A stretch of 20,752 nucleotides of DNA from Actinomycetota bacterium. GTDB taxonomy: Bacteria > Actinomycetota > Actinomycetes > Streptosporangiales > Streptosporangiaceae. The translations under genes were made by a program, and so were the position numbers. Shown piece by piece: positions 1 to 7,086 of the stretch (its first letter is position 1; each line of letters opens with the position of its first letter). The notes beneath the pieces were generated by a model. The model was not told the origin of the DNA. It made no database searches and saw only the letters and a list, made by a program, of their open reading frames with translations. The DNA lies in contig PMST01000329.1 of the NCBI GenBank assembly GCA_003168295.1, forward strand, positions 1 through 20,752, in the 5' to 3' direction.

Positions 1-634
1 GGAAGGCGGTCGAGTTCACCAGGCCCGGCGTGGCGGCCTCTTCCCAGCTCAGGTGCTTCGGCTTGGGCATCAGCTGGTTGGTCTTGACCAGCGCCAGTTC
101 GGCCAGGCCGCCAAAATTGGTCTCATACCCCCAGATGCGCTGCTCCGGGTCGAGCATGGTGTCGTTGTGCCCATCGGAGCTCTCCAGCTCCACGGCCAGA
201 CAGTGGGCGACGACCTCATCGCCCGGCTTCCAGTTGTTTACCCCGGGGCCGGTGCGCAGCACCACGCCCGCGAGGTCCGAGCCGACCACGTGGTACGGCA
301 GGTCGTGCCGCGCGGTGAGCTCCGAGAGCTTCCCGTAGCGGCGCAGGAAGGCGAAGGTCGAGACCGGCGAGAAGATCGAGCTCCAGACGGTGTTGTAGTT
401 GACCGCGCTGGCCATGACGGCGACAAGCGCCTCGCCCCAGGCAAGCTCGGGGACCGGCACCTCTTCCACGTGCAGCGACTTACGGGGGTCCCGGTCGCGG
501 ACGTGGATGCCGTCGAACATGTGCTCCTCGTCGCGGTGCAGGGTGACGGCCCGATAGGCCTCCGGCAGCGGCAGCGCGGCGAAATCAGCAGGCTGGCTGC
601 AGGGGTCGAGGATGACGTCGAGGATTTCCTTCAC
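1..634 (-). CDS. ccr: Crotonyl-CoA carboxylase/reductase, N-terminal 211 residues (runs off the window)
   Basis: The reverse strand is open from a GTG at 634 to the window edge and gives the N-terminal half of Ccr, a roughly 445-residue MDR-fold enzyme. Ccr reductively carboxylates crotonyl-CoA to ethylmalonyl-CoA with NADPH and CO2, for the ethylmalonyl-CoA pathway or polyketide extender units. The protein begins with KEILDVILDP after the start. Family-typical blocks follow: HVRDRDPRKSLHV, NYNTVWSSIFSPVSTFAFL, HVVGSDLAGVVLRTGPGVNN, DGHNDTMLDPEQRIWGYETN and KPKHLSWEEAATPGLVNSTAF at the edge. GGGAGGAGG lies six bases before the GTG and fixes the start. The Rossmann NADPH domain would lie outside the window. 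A DosR-like box sits about 130 bases upstream. Identification rests on recalled family sequence; I consider it very secure. Confidence 0.95.
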   Translation of the reverse strand, partial: MKEILDVILDPCSQPADFAALPLPEAYRAVTLHRDEEHMFDGIHVRDRDPRKSLHVEEVPVPELAWGEALVAVMASAVNYNTVWSSIFSPVSTFAFLRRYGKLSELTARHDLPYHVVGSDLAGVVLRTGPGVNNWKPGDEVVAHCLAVELESSDGHNDTMLDPEQRIWGYETNFGGLAELALVKTNQLMPKPKHLSWEEAATPGLVNSTAF

Positions 635-992
635 GGTTGCCTCCTCCCGGCCGGTATCTGCTCTGGCAGCGCCACGGCCTGGGGTAAACGCCGCATTTCA
701 CGGTTGTCACCACCCTCGGGTCGCCCCTGGGGAGCAGCTAGCGCTAAATGGCACTTCCCCGCGGGACCAAAGGCCTCAGCGCTGGGGACGGCGGTACGCG
801 TCCGGTTCGGCCGAGCAAACAGCTAGCAAACATGGCGATGGCCATCCGCTGAACCGCCAGATACGTTCCGTAGTTTCCGCTGGTAGCTCAGGTGCGATCT
901 ATGCGTACCGGCGTGCAGGGCAGCGCTGGAGGTTGGTGGATCGTGCGAGTCTGGCTTGGCTTGTTCCGCTGGCTCGGAGGTAGGGACCGCCC
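635..992. other. Intergenic region between ccr and the sigma gene
   Basis: The spacer between the divergent ccr and sigma genes has no convincing coding sequence. It holds one DosR-like palindrome (763-776), listed separately. Base composition here is lower in GC than in the flanking genes, as expected for a promoter region. Confidence 0.6.
763..776. promoter_or_regulatory. DosR/DevR-like box upstream of ccr
   Basis: GGGACCAAAGGCCT matches 11 of 14 positions of the core GGGACTWWAGTCCC of the mycobacterial DosR consensus. It lies about 130 bases before the ccr GTG on the opposite strand. On its own this match is moderate. It gains weight from similar boxes elsewhere in the window. Confidence 0.4.
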
Positions 993-1019
993 TGTCACAT
1001 CGGGCCCGTCCCGCCGGTC
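993..1019 (+). promoter_or_regulatory. ECF41-type autoregulatory promoter
   Basis: TGTCACA at 993-999 is followed after 16 bases by GGTC at 1016-1019. The published ECF41 promoter consensus is TGTCACA, 16 bases, CGTC, so 10 of 11 defined bases match with the correct spacing. The element lies 36 bases before the start of an ECF41-like sigma gene, which fits autoregulation. Confidence 0.65.
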
Positions 1020-1055
1020 AACTGATATGACGGGCGGGACGGAGGAACGTGACCG

Positions 1056-1829
1056 ATGACCGAGCGCGACTGGCTGACGCAGCGGTTCGCTGAGCACCGG
1101 GGCCGGCTGACGGCGCTGGCCTACCGGATGCTCGGCTCGCGCGGTGATGCCGAGGACGCGATGCAGGAGGCGTGGCTGCGGGTCAGCCGCGCTGACGGCG
1201 GCCAGGTGGACAATCCGGCCGGGTGGCTGACCACGGTCGTGGCCCGGGTCTGCCTGAACATGCTGGAGTCCCGCCGGGCCCGGCGGGAAGAGCCGGCCGG
1301 GGCGCTGCCGCCCGAGCCGGGCGAGCTTCACGCGACCCTCCGGCCGGCCAGCCCGGCCGGCCCGGAGGACGAGGCGCTGCTGGCCGATTCGGTCGGTGCC
1401 GCGCTGATGGTGGTGCTGGACACGCTGACTCCCGCCGAGCGGCTCGCGTTCGTCTTGCACGACGTCTTCGATGTGTCGTTCGGCGAGGTCGGCGCCATCA
1501 TTGACCGTTCCCCGGTGGCGGCGCGGCAGCTCGCCAGCCGGGCCCGGCGCCGGGTGCAGGGAGCGGCCGCGGCATCTGATGCCGCGCGGTCCCGGAAGCG
1601 GGAAATGGTCGCCGCCTTCCTGCCTCCCGGGGCGGGGATTTCGGCGCCCTGCTGGCGCTGCTCGATCCGGGCGCCGTCCTCGTGGCCGACCCAGCGGCCG
1701 TGCGGATGGGCGCGGCCTCGGGGCAGTGGGCCCTGGCCAGCGGAGGTCAGCGCGCCGGTCTTCGTTCTCATCATCGGGTGTCATTCCTGCGGTTCTTCCT
1801 GGCGGGCAGGGCAGATGCGCTGCTGGTAG
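1056..1829 (+). CDS. ECF41/SigJ-like RNA polymerase sigma factor with frameshifted C-terminal domain
   Basis: The first 185 or so residues form an ECF sigma factor. Sigma region 2 is at about 8-75 (AYRMLGSRGDAEDAMQEAWLR) and region 4 at about 110-165 (TPAERLAFVLHDVFDVSFGEV, then PVAARQLASRARRRV). ECF41 proteins add a SnoaL-like C-terminal domain that modulates activity. Here that domain starts (REMVAAFL) but the frame breaks at about 1620-1630. The expected continuation, ASRGGDFGALLALLDPGAVL and DPAAVRMGAASG, lies in the other forward frame from 1622 and soon loses similarity. The product is therefore either a pseudogene product or a truncated sigma factor with about 70 unrelated tail residues. 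The start is ATG 1056, with GGAGG ten bases upstream. The usual ECF41 partner gene (a COE-type enzyme) is not intact nearby. The sigma identity is secure; function is uncertain. Confidence 0.75.
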   Translation: MTERDWLTQRFAEHRGRLTALAYRMLGSRGDAEDAMQEAWLRVSRADGGQVDNPAGWLTTVVARVCLNMLESRRARREEPAGALPPEPGELHATLRPASPAGPEDEALLADSVGAALMVVLDTLTPAERLAFVLHDVFDVSFGEVGAIIDRSPVAARQLASRARRRVQGAAAASDAARSRKREMVAAFLPPGAGISAPCWRCSIRAPSSWPTQRPCGWARPRGSGPWPAEVSAPVFVLIIGCHSCGSSWRAGQMRCW

Positions 1830-1925
1830 TTGATCTATGCCGATCCTGGAACTATGCCGAGGCTGGGGCAGCCTGACGCGAACGCGCTTGGCGAGGGCAG
1901 ATTCGCCGCGCTGTTCAGCACGCTG

Positions 1926-2027
1926 ATCATCGACCTGGTGAAAGATGCCCCGCACCGGCTGAAATGGTCCACCTGGCGGCGACGCCACCAGCACCGAGCC
2001 ATAACCTGCCACTACGAGCGGCGGCAA
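1926..2027 (+). pseudogene. Transposase C-terminal remnant
   Basis: One forward frame reads LIIDLVKDAPHRL, then KWSTWRRRHQHRAITCHYERR. The W-S-x-W-R-R-R-H-Q run followed by CHYxRR resembles the C-terminal end of DDE transposases of actinobacterial insertion sequences (IS701/IS4-like, from memory). No upstream catalytic domain and no terminal inverted repeats were found, so this is at most a scrap of an element. It lies just beyond the decayed tail of the sigma gene, and the insertion may have caused that decay. Confidence 0.45.
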
Positions 2028-2041
2028 GCCGATAATGCAGA

Positions 2042-3022
2042 TTACGAGGTCCTCCCATCCTGCTGGGCGCACCGGAAGTCCGCGTTAGCGAGGGCGAGGG
2101 CGAGGGCGCGGGCGGCTACGGTGGCGGGATCGATCCGACGTTCCCGGAGAGCTTGCGAGAAACCGGCGATGGCGGCGGGGTCGAGGGCCTGCATGGTCTG
2201 GCGGCGGGCTTGGACGCCAATCAGCTCGAGGGCTTCGCGCTCCAGGTGAGCTAGCCGGCGGGTGGCCAGCCGACCGGATTCGCGGGCGGCAGCGAGAAAC
2301 TCATCGATGTGCTTGACCAGGATTTCCACCCCCTCGCCGATGTCGGCCTTGGTGAGCAGGACGGCGGGACGGGGGGTGCGTTCGGTCATCCGGAGCATGG
2401 CGTTGAGCTCGCGCTGGGTGCGCAGCGCGCCGTCCCGGTCGGCCTTGTTCACCACGAACACGTCGCCGATCTCCAGGATCCCCGCCTTCATGGCCTGGAT
2501 CCCGTCGCTGCCACCCGGCATCGTGACCAGCACGGTGCAGTCGGCGGTGCCGGCGATGGCCACCTCGCTCTGACCCACCCCTACCGTCTCGACCACGACG
2601 ACGTCCGCGCCCATCGCGTCGAGGACCCGCACGGCGGCCGGAGCGGCCTCGGCCAGGCCACCTAGGTGCGCCCGGCTCGCCATGGAACGTACGTAAACGC
2701 CCGGGTCGCTGCTCAGCGACGTCATCCTGATCCGGTCGCCGAGCAGTGCTCCGCCGGTGAACGGGCTGGACGGGTCCACGGCCAGCACGGCGACCGTGCG
2801 ATCCTGCTGCCGCCAGGACAGCACCAGCTTCTCGGTCAGCGTGGACTTGCCGGCGCCGGGCGGGCCGGTGACCCCGACGACCATGGCCCGGCCGGTATGC
2901 GGGAACAGCTCGGCCAGCAGCGGGCCAGCCGCGGGATCGCCGTTTTCGATCAGGGTGATCAGCCGGGCCGCGGCCCGGTGCTCGCCCACCATCACCCGGC
3001 TAGCCAGGTCCGCCACGGTCAT
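2042..3022 (-). CDS. meaB: MeaB/ArgK-type P-loop GTPase, methylmalonyl-CoA mutase chaperone
   Basis: This 326-residue protein is a full-length G3E-type GTPase of the MeaB family. MeaB proteins protect and reload B12-dependent acyl-CoA mutases in a GTP-dependent way. The Walker A motif GPPGAGKST is at residues 53-61. The MeaB-specific DPSSPFTGGALLGDRIRM is at 83-100, the Walker B/switch region VVVVETVGVGQSE at 141-153, and the base-specificity motif NKAD at 192-195. The ATG at 3022 has AGGAG seven bases upstream. The start overlaps by four bases (ATGA) the stop of a possible 27-residue leader ORF. No mutase gene is adjacent. The nearby ccr suggests a role in ethylmalonyl-/methylmalonyl-CoA metabolism. 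Stop codon is TAA at 2042-2044. Confidence 0.93.
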   Translation of the reverse strand: MTVADLASRVMVGEHRAAARLITLIENGDPAAGPLLAELFPHTGRAMVVGVTGPPGAGKSTLTEKLVLSWRQQDRTVAVLAVDPSSPFTGGALLGDRIRMTSLSSDPGVYVRSMASRAHLGGLAEAAPAAVRVLDAMGADVVVVETVGVGQSEVAIAGTADCTVLVTMPGGSDGIQAMKAGILEIGDVFVVNKADRDGALRTQRELNAMLRMTERTPRPAVLLTKADIGEGVEILVKHIDEFLAAARESGRLATRRLAHLEREALELIGVQARRQTMQALDPAAIAGFSQALRERRIDPATVAARALALALANADFRCAQQDGRTS

Positions 3023-3102
3023 CCGAGAGCTCCTGTCAGCTGGAAGCCGCCGACGGCCGGGCGAGGAAATACCTGAAGTCGCCTAGCCTGCGGCGCGATC
3101 AT
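3019..3102 (-). CDS. Possible 27-residue leader peptide coupled to meaB
   Basis: A short reverse ORF begins MIAPQARRLQVF and ends QLTGALG, with its TGA overlapping the meaB ATG as ATGA. Its ATG has AGGAGAG six bases upstream, as good as the meaB site itself. The peptide matches no family I know. It could be a translational-coupling leader, the end of a lost gene, or chance. Confidence 0.3.
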   Translation of the reverse strand: MIAPQARRLQVFPRPAVGGFQLTGALG

Positions 3103-3285
3103 CGGTAGCTCTCCTGCGGATTTGGTGTTTCGCCCAGCATAAGCAGACCGACAGACGGCAGTCGCACCGCGACGCCCGGCGACGAATTCCGCAATGACTT
3201 TCGCCGGCGAAGACCTCGTATGTGCGCTGGTGCGCTGGGCGATCTGCTCTTTGAAATCGGGCAGGCGATCTTCGCCCATGGCGTG

Positions 3286-3580
3286 TCAGGGCCGGCGGAT
3301 GGGTGATCTGTCAGTGGTGTCGTATTCCAGCCGGGCCTTTTCGACTTTGCCCAGGTTGGCCGCAGACCATGTGGCGAGTGTCGCGAACAGTGGTGCCAGG
3401 CTGCGCCCTAGCTCACTGATTTCGTATTCCGCCCGCGGCGGAATCTCGGAGTGGTAGGTCCGGAGCACGAGGCCGTCGCGTTCCAGCTGTCGTAGCCGCT
3501 GGGTCAGCACCTTCGGCGTGATGGTGGTGAGGCGGCGTTCCAGTTCACCGAACCGCAGCCGGCCGTATTCATTCAGCCCA
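3286..3580 (-). pseudogene. HxlR-family regulator, 5'-truncated
   Basis: The reverse strand encodes the C-terminal three quarters of an HxlR winged-helix regulator: GRLRFGELERRLTTITPKVL, TQRLRQLERDGLVLRTYHSE, IPPRAEYEISELGRSLAPLF. The normal N-terminus, with the conserved Cys and the GKWTLLIL-type helix, is absent. Upstream of about 3580 the frame stays open but reads antisense to another gene, so a long apparent ORF reaching 3852 is spurious. The break coincides with the truncated 5' end of the divergent NmrA-like gene. The DNA-recognition helix is present but no functional start is visible. Confidence 0.75.
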
Positions 3581-3589
3581 CAGGATCGG

Positions 3590-4304
3590 GGTGGTCCAGC
3601 GACCTCGCGGAACCCAAAAAGCCTCAAGCCCGCTCTTGACGGGGCACGGACGGTGTTCCTCCTTCTTGCCGGGCAGCTCCTCGTCGCCGGTGAAGACCCG
3701 TGCGCTGTCCTCGATGTCATCACCGCCTGCGGGGTCCGGCGGATCGTCCTGCTGTCCTCCCAGGGCGCGCGGACACGCCCGGAGGCCATTTCCCATTCCC
3801 GCCTGAGGGCATTTGAGAGAGCCGTCCAGCAGGCTGGCCTGGAGTGGACCATCCTGCGGCCGGGAGGCTTCTATTCCAACGCATTCGCGTGGGCCGGGCC
3901 GGTCCGCTCGCGACAGGCAGTGGCCGCGCCGTTCGCGGACGTCGGACTCCCCTGGATCGACCCGGCAGACATCGCCGAGGTCGCGGCGGCGGCCCTGCGC
4001 GACGGCAGTCACGCACGCCGTACGTACGAGCTCACCGGGCCGGCACTCATCTCACCGCGGGAACGAGCGCAGGTCATCGGGAACGCGCTGGGCACGCCGG
4101 TATCGTTCACCGAGCAAAGCCGTGAGGAGGCCCGGGCGCAGATGCTGCAGTTCATGCCCGAGCCAGTCGTGGACGGCACGCGAGATACTGGGCGAGCCGT
4201 CAGCGGCCGAACAGCGGGTAAGCCCCGACGCCGGACAGGTGCTCGGCCGCCCGCCCCGCACCTTCACCGAATGGGCTCGGCACAACATCGCGGCCTTCCG
4301 GTGA
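3590..4304 (+). pseudogene. NmrA/SDR-type NAD(P)-binding reductase, truncated and frameshifted
   Basis: The forward strand holds most of an NmrA-like atypical short-chain reductase: SLKPALDGARTVFLLLAGQ, CGVRRIVLLSSQGART, GLEWTILRPGGFYSNAFAWA, VGLPWIDPADIAEVAAAALR, RRTYELTGPALISPRERAQV. The N-terminal GATGxxG nucleotide loop is missing. Near 3590-3620 the family sequence DLAEPK is in a different frame from SLKPAL; dropping one A from the A5 run at 3616-3620 rejoins them. A second shift near 4167-4180 moves the C-terminus LGRPPRTFTEWARHNIAAFR into another frame, ending at TGA 4302-4304. With a missing 5' end and at least two shifts this is a pseudogene. Confidence 0.75.
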
Positions 4305-4511
4305 CCCGCCGCCTGGGGCCGCAACCGGACCTGTGGTCCTGGCGATCCACGACGGCGGCTTCGTGAGCGCCTCGGTCGCGACTCATCGGCGGACGTTCGG
4401 CCACCTGCTCCGCGCGGCGGGAGTGGCGACGCAATCGCGGGGATCACCGTCTTCGGCGACCCAGCGCTGGTGGAAAGGTTCACGCTGAAATCGGCGCTAA
4501 CTTATCGATGT

Positions 4512-4844
4512 TCAGCTGGCCGGTGCGAGGGAACGGTCAGGATCGTCGAGAATCCACGTGGCGGTGTCCCGGGGGGTCCACGGCAGTTCGCAGACGGCGG
4601 CGTGTGCCGATGTCAGGGCTTGGCGCGAGGCGCGGTAGTGATGACCGCACAGCAGAAGCTCCGTCTCATGCGGCCGGGTAGCGGTGGGCGGCAGGATGAC
4701 CCGTACCATCGCCTGCGCCGGGCAGCAGCAGGCCCGGTCAGCCAGGTCGGCAAGGTCTGCGGGCATGCTGGCGACGTTACCGGTCGACTGCTTGGCCGCC
4801 ACGTCGTCATTCCCGGCTGACGGGTGCAGGGAGCTCGTGTTCAT
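4512..4844 (-). CDS. DUF7455-like small Cys/His protein
   Basis: This 110-residue protein has the core of the actinobacterial DUF7455 family: a Cys cluster with AQAMVRVILP at about 39-51, then ELLLCGHHYRASRQAL at about 62-77. The Cys and CGHH residues look like a zinc site. Function is unknown in the family. The ATG at 4844 has only a closely spaced GGAG. An internal ATG at 4766 (MPADLADLADRACC) would give a length closer to the family norm of about 65-85 residues but has no clear ribosome site. The N-terminal 26 residues are low in complexity and may be an added tail. The gene points away from the stress-protein gene. Confidence 0.6.
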   Translation of the reverse strand: MNTSSLHPSAGNDDVAAKQSTGNVASMPADLADLADRACCCPAQAMVRVILPPTATRPHETELLLCGHHYRASRQALTSAHAAVCELPWTPRDTATWILDDPDRSLAPAS

Positions 4845-4879
4845 GGCTCCAGCTTCGCTGGGCGAGTCCCGGACGGGAA

Positions 4880-4893
4880 GAGACCTATCTCCC
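4880..4893. promoter_or_regulatory. Secondary DosR/DevR-like box before the stress protein gene
   Basis: GAGACCTATCTCCC matches 10 of 14 core positions of the DosR consensus. Its centre is 23 bases from the stronger box at 4903-4916. Paired boxes about two helical turns apart are typical of strong DosR promoters. Confidence 0.4.
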
Positions 4894-4902
4894 TAACCCG
4901 AA

Positions 4903-4916
4903 GTGCCTAAAGTCCC
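4903..4916. promoter_or_regulatory. DosR/DevR-like box before the stress protein gene
   Basis: GTGCCTAAAGTCCC matches 12 of 14 positions of GGGACTWWAGTCCC, including the whole CTAAAGTCCC half. It lies about 105 bases before the universal stress protein ATG. Universal stress proteins are classic members of the DosR regulon, which supports the call. Confidence 0.65.
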
Positions 4917-5020
4917 TTACTTTCGACCCGGCCGTTGGCCCCAGAAGACCCTACGAGCCGGAATCCTGCGCGCTTAGCGTCGGCAGCGAGAACGCGGATA
5001 AGAATAAGAAGGCGAGCAAA

Positions 5021-5461
5021 ATGTCGGGAATAGTGGTCGGAATCGACGGGTCTGCTCATTCGAGGCGGGCGCTGGAATGGGCGATGAAGGAGGCGGCGAT
5101 CCGCCGGGTCCCGCTGACGGTGATCACCGTCCATGAGATCTCTGTGGGCTACTGGGGAAGCGGCGTCGTGTACCCGGAAGACCACGCCGTGGCCGAGCAC
5201 GCGCGGCAGGCGGCACAAGTAGAAGTAGACAAGGTGCTTGACCAGCTCGGCGAATCGCGGCCGGAGTCGGTGACGGTTCAGTCGGTCAGCGGTACCCCGA
5301 CCGAAGAACTTCTCCGGGCATCCCGGGACGCCGACATGATCGTGGTCGGGTCGCGTGGCGCGGGCGGGTTCACCTACCTGCTGATGGGATCGGTCAGTAC
5401 CCGCGTCGCCCACCGCGCGCACTGCCCGGTCGTCGTCATCCCGTCGGAAGACCGCAGCTAA
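5021..5461 (+). CDS. Universal stress protein (UspA family, ATP-binding type)
   Basis: A single-domain Usp of 146 residues. The N-terminal strand is IVVGIDGSAHSRRALEWA (4-21). The ATP-binding signature appears as GSRGAGG (110-116) followed by LMGSVS (121-126), matching the G-2x-G-9x-G-S pattern. The C-terminal strand HCPVVVIPSE (134-143) is typical. Such proteins bind ATP in the cytosol and in actinobacteria are commonly induced by hypoxia or nitric oxide through DosR/DevR. AGAAGG lies about eight bases before the ATG. Two DosR-like boxes lie upstream. The next gene, a dehydrogenase in the same direction, has its own box, so the two are probably co-regulated rather than one transcript. Confidence 0.93.
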   Translation: MSGIVVGIDGSAHSRRALEWAMKEAAIRRVPLTVITVHEISVGYWGSGVVYPEDHAVAEHARQAAQVEVDKVLDQLGESRPESVTVQSVSGTPTEELLRASRDADMIVVGSRGAGGFTYLLMGSVSTRVAHRAHCPVVVIPSEDRS

Positions 5462-5471
5462 CGCTGGGGCG

Positions 5472-5485
5472 GGGACGTTAGACCC
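5472..5485. promoter_or_regulatory. DosR/DevR-like box before the zinc dehydrogenase
   Basis: GGGACGTTAGACCC matches 12 of 14 core positions and sits 11 bases after the stress-protein stop, about 90 bases before the dehydrogenase ATG. The GGG/CCC outer arms are intact. Confidence 0.6.
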
Positions 5486-5575
5486 GCGGATTCAGGAGCT
5501 AGGCCCTGCCGGTGACGACATGCCCCGGCGACGCTTAAGGCAGGTCGGCGGGGAACGAGCTAGAGGAGCACAGAC

Positions 5576-6631
5576 ATGAAGGCAGCACGCTTTCACGGAC
5601 CCAAGGACATCAGGATCGAGCAGATCCCCGAACCCCAGCTGCGTCCGGGCGCGGTCGCTATCGATATCGCCTGGTGCGGGATCTGCGGCACGGATCTCCA
5701 CGAGTACCTGGAAGGACCGATCTTCATCCCCCCGCACGGTCACCCGCACCCCCTTACCCACGAGCAGGAACCCGTCACGATGGGGCACGAGTTTTCCGGC
5801 ATCGTAACTGCGCTCGGCGAGGACGTCACCGGGCTGAGCGTCGGCGACCATGTGGTGGTCGAACCGTACTTCGTGTGCGGGGAGTGCCGCCAGTGCCGCG
5901 CCGGGAACTACCACCTGTGCGTCAAGATGGGGTTCATCGGCCTGGCCGGCGGAGGTGGCGGCCTGAGCGAGAAGATTGTTGTCCATCGCCGCTGGGTACA
6001 CCCGGTCGGCGATATCCCGCTCGACGAGGCCGCGCTGATCGAACCCCTGTCGGTCGGCCATCACGCCTTCGTCCGCAGCGAGGCGAAGGCCGGGGACGTC
6101 GCCTTGGTGACCGGGGCCGGGCCCATCGGCCTGCTGCTGGCCGCCGTGCTCAAGGCACAGGGGCTCACGGTCATCATCTCCGAAGTCGCCGAGGCACGGA
6201 AGGACAAGGCGCGCACGACCGGAGTCGCTGACCATGTGATCGATCCTTCTCAGGAGGACCTGGCCGCGCGGGTACGGCAGCTGACCGGCGGTAACGGAGC
6301 CGACGTCGGCTTCGAATGCACCAGCGTCAACGCCGCGCTCGACCAGCTCTTCGACGCGATCAAGCCCGCCGGCGTCATCGTCAACGTCTCGATCTGGGGC
6401 AAGCCCGCGAGCATCGACATGCAGAAGCTCGTCCTCAAAGAGATCGACCTGCGTGGCACCATCGCGTACGTACGCGACCACCCTGCGACGATCAAGCTAG
6501 TCCAGGAAGGGAAAATCGACCTCAAGCCCTTCATCACGGCGCGGATCGGGCTCGACGACCTCGTCGAGGACGGCTTCGGCACCCTGATCCACCACAAGGA
6601 CTCCGCAGTCAAGATCCTCGTTCACCCATAA
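5576..6631 (+). CDS. Zinc-dependent medium-chain dehydrogenase, 2,3-butanediol dehydrogenase type
   Basis: This 351-residue MDR enzyme has the catalytic zinc ligands C37 (CGICGTDLHEY) and H71-E72 (GHEFSG), with E156 in ALIEPLSVG. The structural zinc site is C101, C104, C107 and C115. The Rossmann motif VTGAGPIGLLLAA is at about 178-190. The GTDLHEY context, the insert rich in His and Pro (IPPHGHPHPLT) and overall length match (R,R)-butanediol dehydrogenase-like proteins, which interconvert acetoin and 2,3-butanediol or related secondary alcohols with NAD(H). Exact substrate is not visible. GAGGAG lies seven bases before the ATG. Its DosR-like box suggests it disposes of reductant under low oxygen. 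Confidence 0.9.
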   Translation: MKAARFHGPKDIRIEQIPEPQLRPGAVAIDIAWCGICGTDLHEYLEGPIFIPPHGHPHPLTHEQEPVTMGHEFSGIVTALGEDVTGLSVGDHVVVEPYFVCGECRQCRAGNYHLCVKMGFIGLAGGGGGLSEKIVVHRRWVHPVGDIPLDEAALIEPLSVGHHAFVRSEAKAGDVALVTGAGPIGLLLAAVLKAQGLTVIISEVAEARKDKARTTGVADHVIDPSQEDLAARVRQLTGGNGADVGFECTSVNAALDQLFDAIKPAGVIVNVSIWGKPASIDMQKLVLKEIDLRGTIAYVRDHPATIKLVQEGKIDLKPFITARIGLDDLVEDGFGTLIHHKDSAVKILVHP

Positions 6632-6634
6632 CGC

Positions 6635-6652
6635 AGGTCGGTCGGCCGACTT
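6635..6652 (+). terminator. Possible terminator after the dehydrogenase
   Basis: GTCGG-TCGG-CCGAC (6637-6650) forms a five-pair stem, extendable by a G-T and an A-T pair, four bases after the stop codon. There is no U-tract, so this is only a plausible actinobacterial terminator. Confidence 0.3.
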
Positions 6653-6723
6653 CGGCTTCCCACGACTAACGCTCAATTTTGATGTACGTAGGTGCCCGGA
6701 GCTGGCTCTTTCGCCAGGAAGCG

Positions 6724-6813
6724 GGGGTTGAGCTTGTCGCTGAACGGGTCAACGCCGATCCCCCTGGCCGACGGGATCACCTGCGCCGCGAAGGCCTCGT
6801 TGATTTCCACCAT
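6724..6813 (-). pseudogene. Thiolase C-terminal domain fragment
   Basis: The reverse strand reads VEINEAFAAQVIPSARG followed by IGVDPFSDKLNP. This is the block of acetyl-CoA acetyltransferases just before the catalytic GHP motif. The expected GGAIALGHP continuation is absent and replaced by unrelated sequence, and upstream similarity stops at about 6813. It differs from the intact thiolase at 8427-9608 (EVNEAFAAQALAVIRELG), so it is the scrap of another paralogue and not a local duplication. Confidence 0.7.
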
Positions 6814-7032
6814 TCTTTCTCGCCCGTTCTGGCTGGCCAGGAATTCGGAGACTGTCGATAAACAGCACGTTAACGACTAGTCGATGGGGGTAATGGTCAA
6901 AGGTCCTGTAGGCCAATGCTGAATGGTCCGTCGGTTCGGCTCATTCGTGTCACGCGCAGTACACACAACACGAGTACCAACAGACCGGCCACATCGCGGG
7001 AGATGGTATAGGAGAAGCCTCCTCGCGAACCG

Positions 7033-7086
7033 TTGGTCTTCTTGTTACCGTTGATCTTCTTGTTACCATCGGTCTTCTTGTTACCG
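7033..7086. repeat. Three tandem copies of an 18-bp unit
   Basis: Units at 7033-7050, 7051-7068 and 7069-7086 share the core TCTTCTTGTTACC, with variation only at the first three and last bases. The array ends about 92 bases before the hydrolase start and runs into a palindrome. It could be a set of direct-repeat operators or the product of replication slippage. Confidence 0.9.

Noticed and set aside
888..2072. 394-codon minus-strand ORF opposite the sigma gene
   Set aside because: Arg/Pro-rich antisense frame without motifs; the plus strand has clear sigma regions 2 and 4.
4429..4490. Short plus-strand segment reading AIAGITVFGDPALVERF
   Set aside because: Resembles the end of an SCP2-like or regulator C-terminal domain, but it is too short and unsupported on either side.
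6894..6907. Weak DosR-like box TGGTCAAAGGTCCT
   Set aside because: Only 9 of 14 core positions and 270 bases from the nearest start.
7033..7086. 18-bp repeats as a CRISPR array
   Set aside because: Units are directly abutting with no spacers and are too short.
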